Origin: Podila epigama
Taxonomy: Eukaryota > Mortierellomycota > Mortierellomycetes > Mortierellales > Mortierellaceae
Direction: 5' to 3'
Assembly (NCBI GenBank): GCA_015679605.1
Contig: JAAAVE010001008.1
Span: forward strand, 1 to 11,099
DNA: 11,099 nt
Part shown: piece by piece, positions 8,016 to 11,099 of the stretch
How the letters are laid out: each line of letters opens with the position of its first letter
Numbering within the stretch: position 1 is the stretch's first letter
Notes under the pieces: generated by a model
Database searches by the model: none
The model's input: the letters and a program-made list of their open reading frames with translations, nothing else
Told to the model about the DNA's origin: nothing
Position numbers and translations under genes: made by a program

Positions 8016-8675
8016 ATGACAAAAAAGAAACTAGTGCTGGCAACGAATAGTGGTCGATCACAGGCAGGCGATCCTATTGCACCAGCACGACCACATCGTT
8101 ATAGACCTGGGACACTAGCACTACGCGAGATTCGGCGGTATCAGAAAACGACAGATCTCCTTCTTGCCAAAGCACCTTTTGCTCGTGTGGTAAAGTGTTT
8201 TTTAAGCAAAAAAAATTAAAGACAAAGTGGTGGCGTTTTGATGTCTGAGAATATTCAGGGCATGATCACTCATCTCTTTCTCTCTCTTTCTCTTTCTTTC
8301 TATCTTTCTTTCTTCCTTTTGGTAGGTGCGTGAAGTGACAGGAGAATTTGTGAATTCGGTAGCAGGACCAAACAGTGTGGGATTACGGTGGCAAAGTGAA
8401 GCCTTACAAGCATTACAAGAAGCAACGGAAGCCTTTATGGTGCACCTCTTTGAAGACGCGTAAGAAAGTGGGAGGATGAAATATCAAGAGACAGAGAATT
8501 GGAGAGAAACGAACAGCGATGGTCTCTTTTTACGTTTGTTGTTGATTCTGATATTTTTTTTAATTATTGCGATAATAGGAATTTGTGCGCAATCCATGCT
8601 AAACGGGTCACGATCATGCAACGGGATATTCAATTAGCAAGGAGGATCCGTGGACACCATGGAGGTCTTGGATGA
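8016..8675 (+). CDS. CSE4: Centromeric histone H3 variant (CENP-A/Cse4)
   Basis: Histone that replaces H3 in centromeric nucleosomes and founds the kinetochore. Exons 8016-8189, 8326-8459 and 8579-8675 (phases 0 and 2) give 134 residues. The start codon is ATG 8016; a long C/A-rich leader precedes it. The N-tail is short (about 27 residues) and lacks the H3 ARTKQTARKS tail. Then come the alpha-N and alpha-1 segments ([16 protein letters not shown], 27-58), loop 1 with an insertion ([13 protein letters not shown], 65-77), LRWQ (78-81; Trp is a CENP-A hallmark), alpha-2 [10 protein letters not shown] (94-103; His98 and FEDA match CENP-A rather than the H3 form), [13 protein letters not shown] (104-116, H3-like), [10 protein letters not shown] (119-128) and a tail HHGGLG. 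The GLG end recalls animal CENP-A; in that family the hydrophobic C-terminus is read by CENP-C. A divergent non-centromeric H3 variant is the main alternative. Confidence 0.9.
8190..8325 (+). other. Centromeric histone intron 1 (GTAAAG...TAG)
   Basis: Phase 0, between PFARV and VREV, so the histone fold is restored exactly. A CT-rich stretch (about 8276-8320) of CTTT and TCTC units precedes ggtag. Reading on from the donor stops at 8217-8219 after ten codons. Confidence 0.9.
8460..8578 (+). other. Centromeric histone intron 2 (GTAAGA...TAG)
   Basis: Phase 2, splitting the Ala codon of FEDA-NLCAIH. The joined sequence matches the H3-fold alpha-2/loop 2 boundary without gap, which fixes both sites. 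Acceptor gataatag. Confidence 0.9.
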
Positions 8676-9337
8676 GCAAGAAAACAGAGAACGTTCTTTC
8701 AAAGGAACAGCAACAAGGACAAAACTCAACGATCAAAATGACCATCAGTATACAAAATTATAACAGAGGTAGTCTCACGGATTACAGGAAGAAAGACAAA
8801 CCAAAGGAAGACGAAGAAGAAGATGGTCCGAGGCATGAAAGGACGCGAGTACCCTCAACACACGTTTCGATACTGTAATTTTGATATACAGAGTCACCCA
8901 CCACTCTGATCTTTTTTTAATGGCACCAATTCCTCTGAAGATTCAAAAAGAAAAAGAAAAAGAACAAAAAAAAAAAAAGAAAATTCTATCATTGTTATCA
9001 TTACATTATTACCCTGCGCATTCAACACACCCTATTTTTTTTAACATTATGGGCATCAAGATTTTGTAGTTGTACTGACCAAATTAGAGAAATCACACAA
9101 AACAGACCATTCTCATGTATCCATATTCCCAAGATATACCATGATTCAAGAGGCAAAAGGAGAAAACGATGAAGGATGCTTTTATCAAGAGAGAACTGAA
9201 AAGAAAGAAAAAATCACGATGCTTGTAAAAAGTACAAATGGTGTTTGAAAAAACGCAATGAAAAATAGATGGAAAACAAAATAGAAAGATATTTGAAAAG
9301 GGATAAAAAAATATAGCCAGCAAAACTTGTATCCCCG
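8676..9337. other. Spacer between convergent genes (3' flanks)
   Basis: Contains the 3' flank of the centromeric histone gene (plus) and that of REI1 (minus). It is strongly A/T-rich. An A/G run of AAAAAG units and poly-A lies at 8945-8983. Short open frames here have low-complexity composition, no homology cue and no good start context. No RNA gene was seen. Confidence 0.6.
8945..8983 (+). repeat. Purine-only (AAAAAG)n / poly-A tract
   Basis: Nearly all-purine tract with three AAAAAG-like units, one C, then A12 and AGAAAA. It is a simple sequence in the convergent spacer. Confidence 0.85.
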
Positions 9338-10917
9338 TTAGACCAAGATCTGGACACGGTAATGCTTTTGCAGTTTGTTCTGTTTCTGACCAACACGAGC
9401 CTTGTGTTCTTCGATTCGGCGGAAATCCTTGAAGGTACTTGTCTGCTTCTGGGCCCAGCGAGCCTCGCCCTCGTTGCGGGCCACCAAGGCCTGGCCACGT
9501 TCGGATCGAGCCTTGGTCTTGGAGAGCGCCAGATCGTAACCCATATGGTCGGTATAATGCGTAAGAAGACGGTTGATGAGCACAGAGTCTCGGCTCTCCT
9601 CGGGCTTGACATTCTGGCGATAGTACCTGTTGAGCGAACGATGACCGAGACGTGCGCCCGAAGGGAGAATCAGCTCCATGTCGTCGTCGCCCAAACGGGC
9701 GCCTGTGCCAACATGCAACTCCTCATTGTCATCTTCATCCTCGCCATCCTTCTTCACACCAGCGGCTTCAGCAGCATCAGCAGCGGCGGCAGCCTCCAAC
9801 ATTTGCTTCTGCTGTTCTTCAGGATACGACGAACGGAAATCATAAAAGTCGACAATTTCCATCATATCCGCTTCCGTGTCATAAGGAATCTTACAATGAC
9901 CCTTGTCCACCATATGCTTGCGAACGGCTTCCAAGCTCTTGATCTGACGACCCTTGCCGTTACAGTGCAAACAAATGTTACCAACAGACACCTTCTCGCC
10001 CAAGTACTTGATCAGACCCCCCAAGTCCACAAGGTATTCAATATCAGGAATGAAGAATCCGTGAGCCTTCGTCATATGTTCAACATTGCTAGAGGTGTTA
10101 GAAGAAAGAGAGAGTTGAAGCAAAAATTGGTTAATTGAAATATTCCAGGAACAGAATAACAACAGACATTGAGTCTAAATGCGCTCTCGCTGAGAAAATT
10201 CCTTGCCTCTCAAAGGTCTCGGCCTTCTCTGTACAGAACAAACAATCGGTATTGTCAAGACGGATAGCGGATTCAATCTTCTTGTCCATAATCTCTTCCA
10301 ATTCCTCTTGCGTGGTTTCATCCGTGACGGAGAGGTCGACTGTCATCTTGGAAGTAATCGACTCGACGTCACTCTTTGTAGGCTTTTCAACCTTCTTGAC
10401 AGCTGGAGCAGGGTTTGCTTTGGCCTTGGCCTCCATCTCCTTGTGCTTCTTGGATGCCAAATGGTTTTGGTATCCGTTTTGAGACGCATACGATTTGCGG
10501 CAAACCTTGCACTCGGACAAGCTCTCAGCAGCAGCCTGATCATCGGCCACCTTTTGTTTTTGAGCTATAATAAACCATGTCGATTTTCATTGTTTAGTCA
10601 CTCAATATCCTCATTATTAATACTACCAAAACAAAACACAGGAGCTCGCACAGCTCATACACACACACACACACACACATAGAGCGTCACTCACCAACTA
10701 CTTTCTGCGAAAACATCTCAGCGCTCACTGGGGGCAATTCAACCATCTTGCGCTTGAGGTTGTATCGGTGCCAGTCAGAACGGTAGTGCTCACGTTGGAT
10801 ATCAGCCGTATGGAATGCGACATGGCAAGCTAGACATGTGAAGAGTGACGACCGAGGAGCATCAGGAGTGGAGAGGATGGTGCCCTGAGCCGAGGGCTGG
10901 ACAATGATGGAAGACAT
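9338..10917 (-). CDS. REI1: REI1/ZNF622-family pre-60S maturation factor
   Basis: Cytoplasmic ribosome-biogenesis factor. In yeast Rei1 works with Jjj1 and Hsp70 to release Arx1-Alb1 from pre-60S particles, and its C-tail probes the peptide exit tunnel. Minus-strand exons 10917-10695, 10564-10207 and 10088-9338 join in phase into 443 residues (yeast Rei1 is about 390, human ZNF622 about 480). Zinc ligands: ZF1 Cys28, Cys31, His44, His50; ZF2 Cys93, Cys96, His109, His115; ZF3 Cys182, Cys185, His198, His203; ZF4 Cys233, Cys236, His252, His258. Family signatures include HGFFIPDIEYL, LIKYLGEKV, DFYDFRSSYP and a basic C-terminus ending QNKLQKHYRVQILV. Ala-rich and acidic linkers lie between DFYDFRSSYP and the HVGTGARLGDDDMELILPSG segment. 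Start chosen at ATG 10917 (A at -3), with LFTCLACHVAF close behind. Gene identity is secure; exon 2 to 3 uses a GC donor. Confidence 0.96.
10089..10206 (-). other. REI1 intron 2 with GC-AG splice sites
   Basis: On the minus strand exon 2 reads CLFCTEKAETFE then AG|GCAAGG. The acceptor is CCTCTAG followed by C AAT GTT GAA CAT ATG. The split codon AG|C gives Ser and yields CLFC plus nine residues before NVEHM, the same spacing as CLFC to NVAHM in human ZNF622 as I remember it. No GT donor nearby preserves this. Length 118 nt. Confidence 0.85.
10565..10694 (-). other. REI1 intron 1 (GTGAGT...TAG), contains CA/TG repeat
   Basis: Phase 1 on the minus strand: SQKVV then G|GTGAGT, and acceptor ATTATAG|CT restores Ala followed by QKQKVADDQ. 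A dinucleotide microsatellite lies close to the donor. Confidence 0.88.
10659..10679. repeat. (AC)n dinucleotide microsatellite
   Basis: About ten uninterrupted AC units on the plus strand, read as (GT)n in the REI1 transcript, located just downstream of the intron 1 donor. Confidence 0.95.
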
Positions 10918-11099
10918 TGTATGTGTGAGTTGTATAAAGGTATATCTTATAAAAAGGGTTCAGGTATAATACAGAATGATGGAAAGGGGACTGATGGATG
11001 TCAAAATGAATGAATGGGGGAAGTGTGTGTGAGGAGAAATCAAAACAGCTCTGCCGCAGTTGAAGCTGAGTAAGGCGAGAGAAAGAGGTCAAAAAAAAA
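10918..11099 (-). promoter_or_regulatory. REI1 5' flank / leader
   Basis: On the minus strand this is C/T-rich, with TCATTCATT and CACACACA words and no coding frame continuing into REI1. A TATAAG sequence (plus 10946-10951) is only about 30 nt from the start codon, too close to be confident of a TATA box. The window ends in an A-run (T-run on the transcribed sense). Confidence 0.4.

Noticed and set aside
8016-8219. Reading the histone as a 67-residue intronless protein
   Set aside because: The frame past 8189 is intron; splicing restores a complete histone fold.
8016-8675. Canonical histone H3
   Set aside because: The H3 N-tail is missing, loop 1 has an insertion, and LRWQ and VHLFEDA are CENP-A-type.
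8672-8878. 68-codon plus-strand frame starting at the end of the histone gene
   Set aside because: It overlaps the histone stop codon and has Lys/Glu/Gln low-complexity content; most likely 3' UTR.
9362-10138. 258-codon plus-strand frame
   Set aside because: Antisense to the long REI1 exon and running past the REI1 intron; no family signature.

Overview
This is a nuclear segment from an intron-rich early-diverging fungus. A Mucoromycota genome, perhaps Mortierellomycotina, is my best guess; that rests on general gene style, not on any marker. Coding exons are split by short spliceosomal introns of about 90-180 nt. Introns and intergenic DNA are full of T-runs and pyrimidine microsatellites. 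Three conserved eukaryotic genes can be read. No CRISPR array, tRNA, rRNA or recognisable transposon was seen.

Layout: (1) About 120-6882, plus strand: INO80, the Snf2-family ATPase of the INO80 chromatin-remodelling complex, in at least eight exons. From position 500 to the stop the spliced frame is continuous and encodes 1833 codons. Upstream of that the frame is open back to 305 and is preceded by a Gln/His-rich exon-like stretch (123-308) in another frame, so the N-terminus is unresolved. (2) 6883-8015: 1.1 kb intergenic, holding the INO80 3' end, a CCCGCC/GGCGGG hairpin, an 11-bp inverted repeat and the presumed promoter and 5' UTR of the next gene. (3) 8016-8675, plus strand: a three-exon gene for a 134-residue CENP-A/Cse4-type centromeric histone H3 with an unusually long loop 1. 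(4) 8676-9337: A/T-rich spacer between two convergent genes. (5) 9338-10917, minus strand: REI1 (ZNF622 family), a zinc-finger pre-60S ribosome maturation factor, three exons, 443 residues. (6) 10918-11099: REI1 5' flank.

INO80 and the centromeric histone act in the same process, since INO80-class remodelling has been linked to CENP-A chromatin in fission yeast. Here they are adjacent on the same strand, which makes their synteny worth testing. REI1 belongs to ribosome biogenesis and has no obvious link to the other two. Two of the eleven introns I resolved appear to use GC-AG rather than GT-AG splice sites, one in INO80 and one in REI1. The REI1 one is supported by exact family spacing between zinc ligands.

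All gene models come from reading frames, splice consensus and family motifs recalled from general knowledge. No alignment or transcript evidence was available.
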